Source of the DNA: Druceiella hillmani
Taxonomy: Eukaryota; Arthropoda; Insecta; Lepidoptera; Hepialidae
NCBI GenBank assembly: GCA_039881145.1
Contig: JAYKKI010000087.1
Span: forward strand, 9,230,001 to 9,294,000
Length of the DNA stretch: 64,000 nucleotides
Direction: 5' to 3'
Shown here: one piece after another, positions 36,447-48,247 of the stretch
How positions within the stretch are numbered: the stretch's first letter is position 1
Layout of the letters: each line of letters opens with the position of its first letter
The notes under the pieces: generated by a model
Databases searched by the model: none
Told to the model about the DNA's origin: nothing
What the model saw: only the letters and a program-made list of their open reading frames with translations
Position numbers and translations under genes: made by a program

Positions 36447-37108
36447 ATTTAGATTGGAATATCAACACAAGTGGAATTTTTTTTACAAATAATTGCAGAA
36501 AGCCTTCGAGGTGTAGATAAAAGGAAATATTTTCATATCTAACTAGTTTTTTTATCTTATGTGTGCATCAGATGGTAATCAAATGTTTTCGTAGAACACC
36601 AAATGAGTAATAACCAGTTAACATACGATAATCTTTCTTCTTTTTTTATGACGATTTTTTAAAACAGAATTTTTGAAAATCGGTGCTTTAGGATAATTAC
36701 AAAAACAATCCAATGGCTACAGATTTTAAACAATCAATAACATCGATATTTGTTTAATTTTTACGACTTCACCTTAAAAGGGTTAAGTTTAAAGGAATAA
36801 GTAAATTTTTCTAAAAATTGAATTCATACTGAATGTGTTAAAACGAATTTTTAAAGTTCTATAATATAAAAATAATGAAATCTTCAAATGTTTATGTTAT
36901 CTTTACCCCCTTGTCCATACGACTGTCGGTCGCAGGCGCTTTTCTCGGAAAAAGTTTGACGTAGATATTTTCTTATTTTGCATAATAATAAAATCAGTTA
37001 GCTAATATATATTAATATAATGTTAGCTAACAGGTAATGTACAAAATGGGCTTCTTTATTTCATATATCGTGTGACTATTGGTCTAGTTATAAAAGAGTT
37101 ATATAAAT
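36447..37108. other. Non-coding AT-rich sequence, no gene seen
   Basis: No recognisable coding or repeat content. Confidence 0.65.
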
Positions 37109-37178
<70 letters not shown>

Positions 37179-37286
37179 GCGTGTGCGCGAGCGTCTGCAT
37201 GTGCGTGAGTGTGTGTGTGTGCGTATGCTTATGCGTGTATGTGTGTGTTTACATGCAAGGTATGAATGTAAATACACACACACACA
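37109..37286. repeat. (TA)n(TG)n(CG-rich TG)n compound microsatellite
   Basis: A TA array (37109-37136) passes into TG repeats (37137-37172) and then imperfect GTGCGTGTGCG runs to about 37250, ending with (CA)n at 37275-37286. The frames on both strands consist of Cys-Val and Thr-His repeats and are not genes. Confidence 0.95.
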
Positions 37287-40200
37287 GACCACCTTTAAAC
37301 GTTTACTTATGTGTACGGAATGCTTGTGTGCTAGTGCTATTCCTACTTAGCGAATTTTATTGTCATCTTGTGTAGCTTATAAAAAAGATTAAAAATATTT
37401 GGGCATGCTTATCGAACCTGTCGTCAATTATCCATCGAGGTAGTGTACAAAACTGAAAAAAAATAATTAAATTTCCCGTTATTACCATGGTGACTTTCAA
37501 TAATGTATTTTTGTCGTTCTCCGGGATACGACGCATACGGGAGATGACGCATTAAAATAATAATTTTTTTATGTTCATTTTATACATGTTCATTGTTTCA
37601 ACTTAATTACTCATTGAGGTAATGTATACAATTTGAGAATGGTATTAAATTTTCCTTTGTGTCTATACTTATTTGAATGGTTTCTTTTTACCTTTCTCCA
37701 TCGAGACATCTTAAACGTGTTTAACGTTTCAACATGAACCATTTTTAATGAGAAATATGTAGTTTGATATGAGAACTTGGAATAATTTCTAACGCCTTTT
37801 CGATAAAACGATCATAGTGTTGCACAGAAAATGGCAAATTACAGTCGACCGATAAACATTTAAACTTACATTAATTAAAAGGAACTATTATGTAAACATC
37901 AATCTATAATGAGAATAAAAGAAAGGAAAATCATACTGCTCATCTACTTTGTATAGTCGGTTGTAGCTCTAAATTACCTGTACTTGTAGCTCTTATTTAC
38001 ACTAGATACCGGAATCATAAATTTTTTCAAATGTTTGTATTTTCTGTAAGTCTGTTTCAAGAGTTTGTTTTTTTAACTCTCTTGAAACCAAAACACAACA
38101 TTTTACTTGATACGTAGCAATAGCAGTATCAAAAAATGGTATAAAATACAATTTCTTGAACTAAATTCCTTTTCTCTTTTTTTCTTATGATCCTGCTCTT
38201 TTGACGCTCTTGAGATAGTCTCTATAGAAATCGAGAAAAAAGAAATCCTTTTTCCGGTTACATTTTCGTCCGACATCTTATTTGTATTCTTGGAGACACA
38301 CTTGAAAGTCGGAAAAGGGTTGTCGAATTTCGAGGACGTAGTTACTCCTTAAGGAATGTAAATACTTTTCAACTAAGGCCATCGGCGAAACATATCAAAG
38401 TAACAAGTGGTGAAAATGCATATATGGACCGTCCTATGAGTGATACTAGTCAATACTGAGTGGAAACTTTTCTTTTGGCGTCACCCGCCAAGAACAAGGC
38501 CAATAATATGTGATCTTTACCAGCACTGCGTTGTAGATATATCTTGTGAATAATTTAAAAAAGCACAATCGTGTTTATTTGAATTATTGAAAAGACACAC
38601 TTATTAGGAATTTTAGCTGCGCCGGATTTCCATTTAATAAGTTCGTTATAATAACATTAAATATTTTTATTTTCTTTGCGCGATTCAGATAAATTGACAA
38701 ATACCACTTACGGAATATCAAATTCTATCATAAATCATTCTTGCACAGATGCAGTCGCGAATAACAGTTAGTATGGAATATTTGCAAGGGCAAGCTTCAT
38801 TTATTTTTGTTTTGTTAAAAATTATTATTTTGACCTCAAATATTTTATACTTTTAATATAAATATGCTTCGATTTCTTTCTTTCTATTGATTTAACAAAA
38901 TAAGGTTTAGAAAAAAGAAAATAAATCACCGCATTAGACACATTAAAATTTTTAAACTAGCTTCAATACAAAACAACATACGATTTTCACTTTAAAATGT
39001 CCTCCTAGTTAGCTTGCGAGGACTATCACAACGTACCGAGGTATGTATACAAAGGCCGCATATAAATAAGGTAGTCGTTGTTAAAAAGTCTTCAAGTATC
39101 TGACACTGTTTTACTATGTCGTTGAGTTGTATTTTTGTTTCATGGAAAAAAAAATAATTTTCAGAAAATTTTATTGAAGTAATAAAAGAATTACCAGGGA
39201 TGATAAAATTCGAAAATAAAATAACAGGGACAGGTAAGCGAACAAAATTGGACTTCGTATTCTTTCGAAATATATATATATTTAAGTTATATTTGCGTGG
39301 AATTAAAAAATAACAATATTCTTTTAAATTGGATTGAATAATTCTTTCATTCAAGCATATTATATTCCAGCTAGAAAATTAGCAGACAGTTCATATATTT
39401 AAATTTGAAATTCCGCCTTTACGTTAATTACTTTAAAATGAGCAAATTTAACATAATTAGCTATGTTCGTAAGTTATGTATGATCAACCCATGCTGTACG
39501 TATACATTTAGCTGCAACTCAGTATCATATCAGTATAACTGATTCAGTACTCTTCTAGGGGAGATTTAAATAAAGGTACGGTCTTTCATTATTGTTAACG
39601 CTGATGCACTTTCCCAATACGTGAAGGCGAAAACCTATCAGTTCTACAACGAGGTGGGGAAGGGTTTGATTAGGGAGATCCAGATATTTACAATATTATA
39701 AATGTAACAACATAAATACCTGGCAATTCTTTAATTTACTCTTTATGATATTTATTAACTTCATATTAGGGGTAATATAGGTGTTAAAATGAATTTGGTT
39801 CTATACCTTATTTTTACAATTTTTATGTTTAGAACGGATCAAGTTTTCACAATTAGAATAAAATTACATGTTAAATTGATATTTAAATTCGAAGCAAAAA
39901 TTGTAATTTGTTCTAGGCACGAAAATAAAACTTCGTTGAAAATATCAACTTTTGTACAATAACATACAACAATCACGTTTACAACTTTTCATGAAAATAA
40001 TTAATTATGAAACTTTTTAATTTATGTATTTCAAACCGTTAAGTGGTAGTAGGAGAGGTCTTTCCATAACTAATAGCTTACTCGTAAGCTAAATATAAAC
40101 ATATCGACAAAAATAATGAAAATACCGTTGAAATTACTTAAATATCTTCGAAGTAATATACACGGATAGCAGTGGGATTCAGTTATTAAATACTTGAACA

Positions 40201-43200
40201 AATTTGTATAGGACGACTGTACAACGGGGTCTTGTTTCGTGTCGTCGAACCGCAATTTTAATAAATGAAAAGGGCCTTTCCCAAAAGAGTATGAATTAAT
40301 GTAATGGTAGGAATTACAGAACATATTCCACCGCACACCGGATATTTACATACATAAGCTTTTTCCCCTAAGAGGGTAATTTAATAAATATTAACTTCTT
40401 CTCCGTTATTGCTGTGAACGTATTTACCTCTTACTTTTTTACATTCATAGTCATTTGTTATTGATAATTATACTTTGAACAGTGTTTCCTTTTGGAATTT
40501 ATTTTGTACTTTACTAAATGAATCTCACTATAATAATAAAGAAGGGTGATTTTCTGAAAATTTTAAACATGACGAAGTGAAATTAAGTCACTTCATTTAT
40601 CCATGTCTAAATGTATGATATTTTGATATATTCGAATTTTCTTTTGATGCTTGTGGAAGAAACTGTATATGGAACACATTTTAGCAAAATTAGAAATGTT
40701 AAAAATCTGTTATGTCTACTAAATCGCTTGTAATCAACAAATGCCCTTTGTTGCGTTGAAGTATGTGTTTAAAAGCAATAGACAGCAATTTTAATAGCAA
40801 AAATTCCATAAGTAATTTTTTTAAAAGAAATTTAAACTCAATATTCTTGAAATATAACTATAACGTATATACATTTTGATATTCAACACGTTCTTGGAAT
40901 TGTCAACTAACGGTGTGAAATTCTCACTATTTATTTATACTGAAAGTTCTTGACGCTCGCTACGGCAGCGGCTCTCCCCCTAACCTGTAGCAAAGCATTA
41001 GTCTGAAATATGCTGTGTTGTCCCTAGTCGTATTTAGTTAATTGAATTGAAGATGGCTTCTTAATTTTGCAAGTTATTTTTGGGTACATTCTATTCCTAA
41101 CTTCCAGCATGCTATTAACTGTTGTATTGTTCTTTCAGTATATGTATATGTAAAAGCCAGGATTATGAATCTTACAAATTAGTTGACATTTTTAGGTGTG
41201 ATATAACTAATCCAATGAACTGTAAACCCTTGTGAATAAAATACTTCCTGATAGTCTCATCGAATTTAAAATACTGATGAAGATTAACGAATGATAACTC
41301 CTTTGCGAGTCTTGGAAGTGTTCTTTTTATTAAAATGAAAATCAATCATTCTTGGATACTCTTACTATATTTGATGGAAATGCCTTTAAAATTAAAGTAT
41401 CCGTTATAGCTCTTTCGGGAATTATTTATTTTATCTTATTTTATGACGCAAATTTAAAAATAATATTGTGATATAAGACTATATTTGTTTCTAAGCTGTT
41501 TTTTTAGGTGTCTCGTAAAACTCTATCAGTTGTGATATTAGTTACTAAAGAGTGTTGGTCTAACGGGTCATGAAATATCAACTTAGTTGACCAAAGCGGC
41601 TAAACCCAGGTGGGAGATCTATTTGATTTGGAAATACATGATTTCCTGACAGTACCAATGGCACGGTCCGAATCAAGACATCTACTTCTAGGGTTGCCTA
41701 GGGTCTGAATCAAGATATATTCTCCTTAAATATGGTATATCGGATCTAATCGATAACCTTTGAAACAATCAATACATCTCTCGACATAAGATAATATCGA
41801 CTCCTAATAGCGTGACGTAAATTGTAATGAGTTGTATGGAATGTTTTATTTTAATTATTTAAATCTAAATCCTCACTATTTCCATTTCATTCATTGTCTA
41901 GTTAATGAAAACTAATCCTAAAGTGCATGATATCTTTACATTATAAATAATTTTAACAAAATATAACTGTTGTAAGGAATATTTTTACGTAATTTCCAAT
42001 CAAAAGTAAAAAATTAATGATATATTTATTTTATTACATGAGATGTTCGTATTAATTGATTTTCATGAATTGATAAAAAAGAACACTTGATCTTTATTAA
42101 TATCCGACGATAGGATTATATATTTAAGTTATTATTTTAATATATGCTGGTTAGTTTGTTTTTTGGCTTTGTTCTGGGGAAAAATAACCAAGACAAAACA
42201 CTAACGGACTTCGCTTCGTCTTCTCACTTCGTCGTCCATAAGTCCAACAGTCACTGGCGATTTGCACGGAAATTATTCGAAATAATTTTTTTCAAATTTA
42301 GCTCAGAAAGAGGTCATAACAACCCATTTATAAAGGAGAAGAAATATATTTAAAAAAATTAATTTTGATTCTGGAGTTAACTTCAGGGTTTAATTGGGAA
42401 ATGAAAAAAAATTCAAGCGATTCGTGTAGCGTATCAAATGAAAACTTATGGAAGGACAAATCTAACAATATTTTTGATATCTTTTTAAAAAATATGTTCT
42501 AAGGTTTGTCGAAAAAAAACTTAAATTTAAAGACTATCTCAGAAATTTCGGAAGAAAATCATAAACATTGGGCATTAGGTATGTATTGAACCAAAATTTT
42601 CACGATTAAAAAAATTTAGTGCGATTAATTGTTATATAAAATTTAATTGTTTTTCTTTAAACTGCTGAAATTTTTGACAAAAAATATTTCTCACGTAAAA
42701 TTTTGTTCTTGCCCGTATTTAAAAATGTTTCATTTGCACATTTTTAATAATGTTTACTCAGTCGAAAAGCTCCCCACTCAACTCCGCGCGTATGTGATGT
42801 GATACAGCATCGGTGCCGTCGGCGCGGCAGATGAGTGGAATGCATCATTATTAATCAAATACTCTATATTTGATGATCGATATCACGGAATACCGTTCGT
42901 GCAGTACAGCTTGCACTGAATCCGTATTCTTTTAAAGCTATTTAAAGCGTCAACTGATTTTGGTGAATATTTTCTTCAGGTTAAATTACGTTTTCCGGAG
43001 GATCCGCTCTAGTTAATTCCTGTTTGTTAAGGATATATTATTTATTAATTTCCTAGGTTACTACTGATGAAATTTGATAAAAAGAAGCAACTCTGTTAAT
43101 CATGTAACTTCTCTGTGTAAATCGAATATTTTTGTTTGAAAATTGGCACTTTCGTATCGTTTCATAAGTACATTTTTTAATAATATAGTTTTTAAAGTAC

Positions 43201-44409
43201 CATAACTAAAAGATAAAAACAGAGCCCTTATGAGGAAACTTCTGTGTCTTTCATTCGCGGCTGTTACATTCAGCAACTACTTTTACGTTCGGCGTGTAAT
43301 TTTTCCACAACTATAGTGTATACTTGTATCTATTGAATTTTTTTTTTCTTTTTATTCAAAGTATAGTGCGGATTAAGATGTTGAAATTAAAAAGTGGAAT
43401 AACAAGGTTAAGTGACATATCATAAAAAAGGCTTTAGTTTTTTTATTTACCAAAATATTACTTTTTTTTATTTTTAGTCGCATATTTTTAATTTTTATTT
43501 AAAATATGCCAAAAAACATTCACCCCGCCTTATCTAAGAAGTTTGCAAGTTGAAAGATGTGAAACAATTCTGACTGGCAAAAGATCATGAAAATTAAGCG
43601 AAATTACAAATACAATTTTTGGAAACAAGTTGTGTGGTTTTAGGAAACCACGATGAAAGTGAAACTTTTTTTCAGATTGTAGGCATTTAATTGAGAATTT
43701 TTCGAAAGCTACTTGATTTAGGATTTTAAAAGTAATATTAACTTAAGACGTGAAAAAGGAAATGATAATAGTAGACAAGATATATAACTATGAATGTTTA
43801 TTTTACTCTGAGTACTAAAGTACAGAATACATAAATAAATACAATGTTCGGTATGATATATATATATACATATTAAAAACGTAGATCAATATTTATATAA
43901 ATCATTGAATTATTTTAAATTTCGATTATTTGATCACTAACTTCATCTTCGCTTTGAGTCTCACAGTTTATAAATGTAAATAATATTTTGTGGAAACTAA
44001 AATAAGTAAACATTGACATGCATTCTATTTTTTCAATGTGTCTGGTAAAAACTGCATCGATCTTAGTACCATACCAACGCTGCACAGCTGATGAGAGCTA
44101 TAGGTACCGCCATATTGGTTTCTTTACCCCCACTCCGCGGCCGACTGTAATGCGACATGCGATAGGTAAACGAAATATTCTGAGGCGATACAATAAAAGT
44201 TTCACTTTAAAAAAATTAAATTATTAAACTCTGTGACTCTTATTATGTAAACCTGTGTATACTAACAAAGAAAGGATGAGATAGTAATTTGTAAAGCAAT
44301 GTAAGGCTCGCATATAAAATTATTATATCAATAATAATTATCTAATTACCGCGCTACTGTCCCCACCGTACATTACAATTTATTTAGGTCCGACGCCCAA
44401 CTAGGTGAG
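37287..44409. other. Seven kilobases of AT-rich sequence, no gene seen
   Basis: No domain-bearing frame. A 10-bp inverted repeat GTTTCAAGAG lies at 38054-38063 against 38079-38088. CpG-rich patches at about 42770-42840 and 44085-44160 were read in six frames without a recognisable product. Open frames at 38992-39354, 40070-40336, 42144-42353 and 44018-44227 have no motif. Confidence 0.55.
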
Positions 44410-44900
44410 CAAGGTCAATCGCATGAGGTTAGGTCGTTGCCGGCTGTTCTGCCATCAGCGGTCTTATTGGATTACGTTGAATGTTTAAATATGATTTGAT
44501 TTTTAAGTCGAGTCCCATTTTAATCCAGTCACAATATGATACAATGCATATTCTAACTATTTTAAATATCTTCTTTATCTAATATTGTTATTTCCGACTT
44601 GTAATGCATTTTCCTATTGTCATTGCTTAATTATGGTATTAGATATTTTATGTTTTGGACAATCGCAAGACGATAGACGTCGCTGCTAGCTGTTAGGAGC
44701 AATATTTTTGGAAGTTAAAATGCGACTTGATTTTTAAATTTAGTCCAATTTTAATGCAAACGAACACGTCCATTGATGTTCCCAGTATTTTAAATGTCTT
44801 CCCTACATATAACTGTTTTCCCGACTTATAATGCATATTACTATTTTTATTTTATTATTATGGTATCGGATTATTTGTATTTTATAATAGATTGTAGGAT
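44410..44900. repeat. Diverged direct duplication, about 235-bp unit
   Basis: 44416-44655 and 44660-44895 align over their length: CAATCGCA(T/A)GA, a GTCG(T/C)(T/C)G CTGTT segment, TTGATTTTTAA, ATTTTAAAT(A/G)TCTTC, CCGACTT(G/A)TAATGCAT and TTATGGTAT(T/C). The offset shifts from 244 to 232 bp because of an indel. The two units have drifted a good deal, so the duplication is old; it might be the residue of a satellite-like array. Confidence 0.75.
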
Positions 44901-45343
44901 ATAGGGATATATATTTATTTACCATAATCTTGATTTGGATATGCGTAGAAATATACGGTAAATTTTGTGCACTTAGCGTATTTTTACCAAAAGTTAATGA
45001 AATAATTGTAATGCAATAAATTATTAAAGAACCGCTATTAGTAATTAAGACTATATATACTAGCCATAAATAAGAGTATTAATAGCATAGCCTGTGGGAT
45101 AAATTTCATTAATAAATAATGCTAAATTAACTACAAATTTCAACGACACCACTATTTTGCATTAAAATCTATTGGGAATTATTATTTAAAATTATTTAAG
45201 CATTTCAATTTTAACATTTTTTAGGTATCTGGTTATATTTTTAAATTAGTGGCATGTATCCAAATGAACATAAAAATATTTACAGTTTGCTAACATATAT
45301 TTAGGACATATTTGTGTTTTAGAACTTAATAGACATATTTCTT
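44901..45343. other. Non-coding AT-rich sequence, no gene seen
   Basis: No recognisable coding or repeat content. Confidence 0.65.
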
Positions 45344-45540
45344 ACAATTAAGTGAAACTACGTGATGTAGTTTAGGATATTAGGAAAGATATTGTAATCC
45401 CACCTGAAGATGCTGTAATACAACGAAACCTAGGTCGTGGTAAAGAAATTAAAGAAAGTAGAACTAATACTACATCACGTAGTTTCATTTAATTGTAAAA
45501 AATGAATTTCTACAAAATTAACGCCAAATATATTCTATAT
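45344..45540 (+). mobile_element. Palindromic hammerhead repeat, copy A
   Basis: An inverted 28-bp arm (45344-45371) is matched with one mismatch at 45469-45496 (core TGAAACTACGTGATGTAGT). Between them stands a complete hammerhead-like motif in the plus sense. After the right arm comes the common family end, ATGAATTTCTACAAAATTAA to 45540. An 8-bp match ACATATTT (45333-45340 and 45548-45555) may be a weak target duplication but is not flush with the ends. Confidence 0.75.
45399..45440 (+). ncRNA. Hammerhead-like ribozyme motif, copy A
   Basis: CCCAC precedes the core CTGAAGA (45404-45410); GCTGT/ACAAC can form most of stem II around AAT; CGAAAC (45423-45428) supplies the second core segment; CCTAGG gives a stem III of one to two pairs; GTC (45434-45436) is the expected cleavage triplet, followed by GTGG, which closes stem I with CCAC. 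Position 7 is A where U is common, which the fold tolerates. One extra U separates the GA of the core from stem II, and stem II has a C-A mismatch, so activity is doubtful. Similar hammerheads with very short stem III are known in Penelope-like elements and retrozymes. Confidence 0.5.
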
Positions 45541-46287
45541 TTTAATACACATATTTTGAATCATTTTTAGGGTTCTGTACCTCGAAAAGAAACAAAACGC
45601 TTATAATATCGCTTACGTATTCGCCCATATGTCAATTAATAACGACTATTTATTTTCTTTCAAAAACTGACAAGAAAACTTAAAATTTAATTTAGTGATA
45701 AAGCACAATAACCCTTCGAAAACTTGTTAGTTAACGTTCATGCAAAAATGTTAGAAGAGGTCAATGAATTAAACGAATTTTTTTAGAAACCGTTTGACCT
45801 AGACATTTGAAACTTTCCACAATGGTCTTAGCATGTATAATTAACAAAATATGATGCAAAAATATTTATACGGTAGTTTCAGGGGTGTAAAGAGATGATA
45901 AACGTCATTAATTTTTTTTTATTTTCGTATGTTATGTGTGGTAGTTATTGAAAGAAAATTTTTGAGAACTCCAAATCATTTTTTTTTTAATTTATAAGAT
46001 AATTTATAATTGACTAGAAACATTGTTGAAATGTTGACAAAAAATTGCCAATCCCTAATTTTGAGAATTATTACAAACAAAAATATGAAAATAATATCGT
46101 CACTAGAAATTTATCTGAAGTTACTAAAATCCTATAGCACTGATTCCAAATAGCGTAGTTTTTGAGAAATTCACAATAATTTTATTCCTGTAAAATATGT
46201 GCTAGGCAATATATTTATCTGCTGAAAAATAATACTATTTTTAAATTGATTAATAGAAATATTATATACCAATTAATATCCGTATGT
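45541..46287. other. Non-coding AT-rich sequence, no gene seen
   Basis: No recognisable coding or repeat content. Confidence 0.65.
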
Positions 46288-46338
46288 ACTGAATATATTT
46301 GGTGTTAATTTTGTAGAAATTCATTCTTTAAGTTCTTT

Positions 46339-46382
46339 ACCACGACTTAGGTTTCGTTGTATTACAACATCTTCAGGTGAGC
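46339..46382 (-). ncRNA. Hammerhead-like motif, copy B left arm
   Basis: On the minus strand: CTCAC, core CTGAAGA, an intact GTTGT-AAT-ACAAC stem II, CGAAAC, a short CCTAAG stem III and GTC before GTGG. Stem I keeps four possible pairs (UCAC with GUGG uses one wobble). Core bases match the expected pattern apart from the extra U before stem II. Confidence 0.5.
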
Positions 46383-46414
46383 TATTAGCAAAGATTTTTA
46401 TATCTTTTCTAATA

Positions 46415-46458
46415 GCCCACCTGAAAATATTGTAATACAACGAAACCTCGGTCGTGGT
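46415..46458 (+). ncRNA. Hammerhead-like motif, copy B right arm, decayed
   Basis: Plus-strand partner of the left arm. The core reads CTGAAAA in place of CTGAAGA and stem II is weakened (ATTGT), while CGAAAC, CCTCGG, GTC and GTGG are kept. The loss of the conserved G8-equivalent should abolish cleavage. Confidence 0.45.
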
Positions 46459-46466
46459 AAAGATCC

Positions 46467-47700
46467 TAAGAGCGTAAGGAACCCTTATAATTGGAGTTCT
46501 TTTCGTATTTAGACTGATATGTAGCATAATGGTTGAGACGCGAGTCCTCAACTGATTGTAGCAATATTGACCATGAATAATTTTGAACATGTATAATATG
46601 ACTGGAAAATATTATTGGGTAACAAGACCAGGAAAAGTTTATTATATTTTTTTCCCATTTTATTCGATTTCAAACATTCATTTAGTCATCAAGATATAAC
46701 TACCGCAACAAATAAATATGATTGGACTGTAAAATTAAATTTTCGTTTTGAATGACGATTACATTTAATATTTCTTAATTTTTACATCATTTCAATAAAA
46801 TGCATGCTTCGGCATACCTTTCTCCCAAGTCCTTTATAGTTCACGACACTTATTTTATTAATATATTTCGTTAATTTCACTGAAATGGCTACACGTGTTT
46901 ATACTGGTGTCACACTTTTTTAGTGGTTAAGTTTGATAATGACAGAGATTAACCTTCTTTATAGTCCTTATGTCACTTTTGTTAATGTTTATCTCTGAGT
47001 GTCGATGGAATTGAAACAATTTTTAATAAAGCGTCCCATATATTCGTTTATTGCGTTTCAATTTTATTCTCATTGCCATTGATGGCCAGATATAATTACA
47101 TATATTTGTATGCACATATGACAAATAGTAAGGTTTTATAGTATTTCGCTCCGCATTACGAAACTTGACATGAATTGATCACACAACCAACATTGAAATG
47201 ATCTCTCAAATCTCACTTTTAAATATATAATTTGTTCAGAGCTCGCGTACTAATTAAAATGGTGAAAGTATAACCAAGCGGATGTTTGCTGAATACATAA
47301 TTTGACGCTTTTGATTGAAAAACTATTGAGTAGTTGCCGATATTGATTTGATTTTGACCTCTTATTTAATTTTCTAATTGAATCTGAATGAAGCTTGTTG
47401 AAACTTTCATCTTCAGCGATATAAATTAGTAAAGTGACCGCAAAAATTAAAAACTGTCACTGTTTACTACTAATTCCTTAGGTATGTTGGGATTATAGGA
47501 AACGAATTAAGGATTTATTATATTTATATACTTTATTTAGCAATAAAATCTTGAAATAAGTAATTATATATCTCAGTAAACCGACAGTTGGGAGATACAG
47601 TCTCATCATTTGCATTCACCGTTAATTAGAGGTTTGGGCGCTAGATTTATTTTACGAGTAACAATTAAAAATTATACTTGAACTTAAGTTTAAAATTAAC
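46467..47700. other. Non-coding AT-rich sequence, no gene seen
   Basis: No recognisable coding or repeat content. Confidence 0.6.
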
Positions 47701-47899
47701 TATCAAAAAAGTAAATGAAACTACGTGATGTAGTATTATTTCTACTTTCTTTAATTCTTTACCACGATCTAGGTTTCGTTGTATCACATCTTCAGGTGGG
47801 CTTAAAGAAAGTAGAAATAATACTATATCAGGTATTTTCATTTAACTGTAAATAATGAATTTCTACAAAATAAAAGCCAAACATATTCAATATCAAAAA
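47701..47899. mobile_element. Palindromic hammerhead repeat, copy C, with target duplication
   Basis: TATCAAAAA at 47701-47709 and 47891-47899 flank the copy. Inside, 42-bp inverted arms (47713-47754 and 47802-47843) enclose a hammerhead-like motif in minus orientation, and the common family end (AATAATGAATTTCTAC to ATTCAA) follows on the right. The structure is a sense 3' part with an inverted 5' part joined to it. Confidence 0.78.
47761..47801 (-). ncRNA. Hammerhead-like motif, copy C, shortened stem II
   Basis: On the minus strand: CCCAC, CTGAAGA, a stem II shortened by a few bases (TGTGATACAAC), CGAAAC, CCTAG and an ATC cleavage triplet before GTGG. ATC still obeys the usual NUH rule, but the shortened stem II pairs poorly, so this copy is probably inactive. 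Confidence 0.42.
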
Positions 47900-48191
47900 G
47901 TTTTCAAATTTTAAACCAAATTTGTAATTAAGAGGCAAAGATACACGAAATATCAATTTTTAAACACATCGGCTAACAGTTGAACAAAAGCAAAATTGTG
48001 TACTCCTGAGGTATTAATTTCCCGGACTCACAGAAACAAATTTGAGTAGCTTACAGCGTTACACTAATCTGAATAGTTCGACGAATTGTCAAAGAGTTTG
48101 TAATTAATGAACAAATATATAGGAGTATGAAATTATTTTATCTTGCGCAACTTGTAGTTCGTTTCACGTTACATCAATTTCGTAGTCATAC

Positions 48192-48197
<6 letters not shown>
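47900..48197. other. Non-coding AT-rich sequence, no gene seen
   Basis: No recognisable coding or repeat content. Confidence 0.6.

Positions 48198-48243
<46 letters not shown>
48198..48243. repeat. (TA)n microsatellite
   Basis: Uninterrupted TA array of about 45 bp followed by a short TGTGTG run. Confidence 0.95.

Positions 48244-48247
<4 letters not shown>

Larger units (their letters stand above)
46288..46466. mobile_element. Palindromic hammerhead repeat, copy B, head-to-head pair
   Basis: Begins on the left with the family end in inverse orientation (ACTGAATATATTTGG, then TTTTGTAGAAATTCATTC), followed by two inverted 61-bp arms at 46335-46395 and 46402-46463 separated by 6 bases, each holding a hammerhead-like motif. 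Compared with other copies the left half lacks the segment containing the ACTACGTGATGTAGT palindrome. A minus-strand open frame over it (46321-46590) is a by-product of the inverted repeat. Confidence 0.75.

Noticed and set aside
44085..44110. CTGATGAGAGC as a further hammerhead core
   Set aside because: No matching GAAA segment or closing stems follow at a plausible distance.
45344..45540. Palindromic family as a simple DNA-transposon MITE
   Set aside because: Target duplications vary from 9 to 13 bp, the common 3' end lies outside the inverted arms, and the arms differ in extent between copies. This is not fully excluded.
46321..46590. 89-codon minus-strand frame over palindromic copy B
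   Set aside because: Its C-terminal third is a translation of the hammerhead-like repeat and the rest matches nothing; it is not taken as a Penelope protein.
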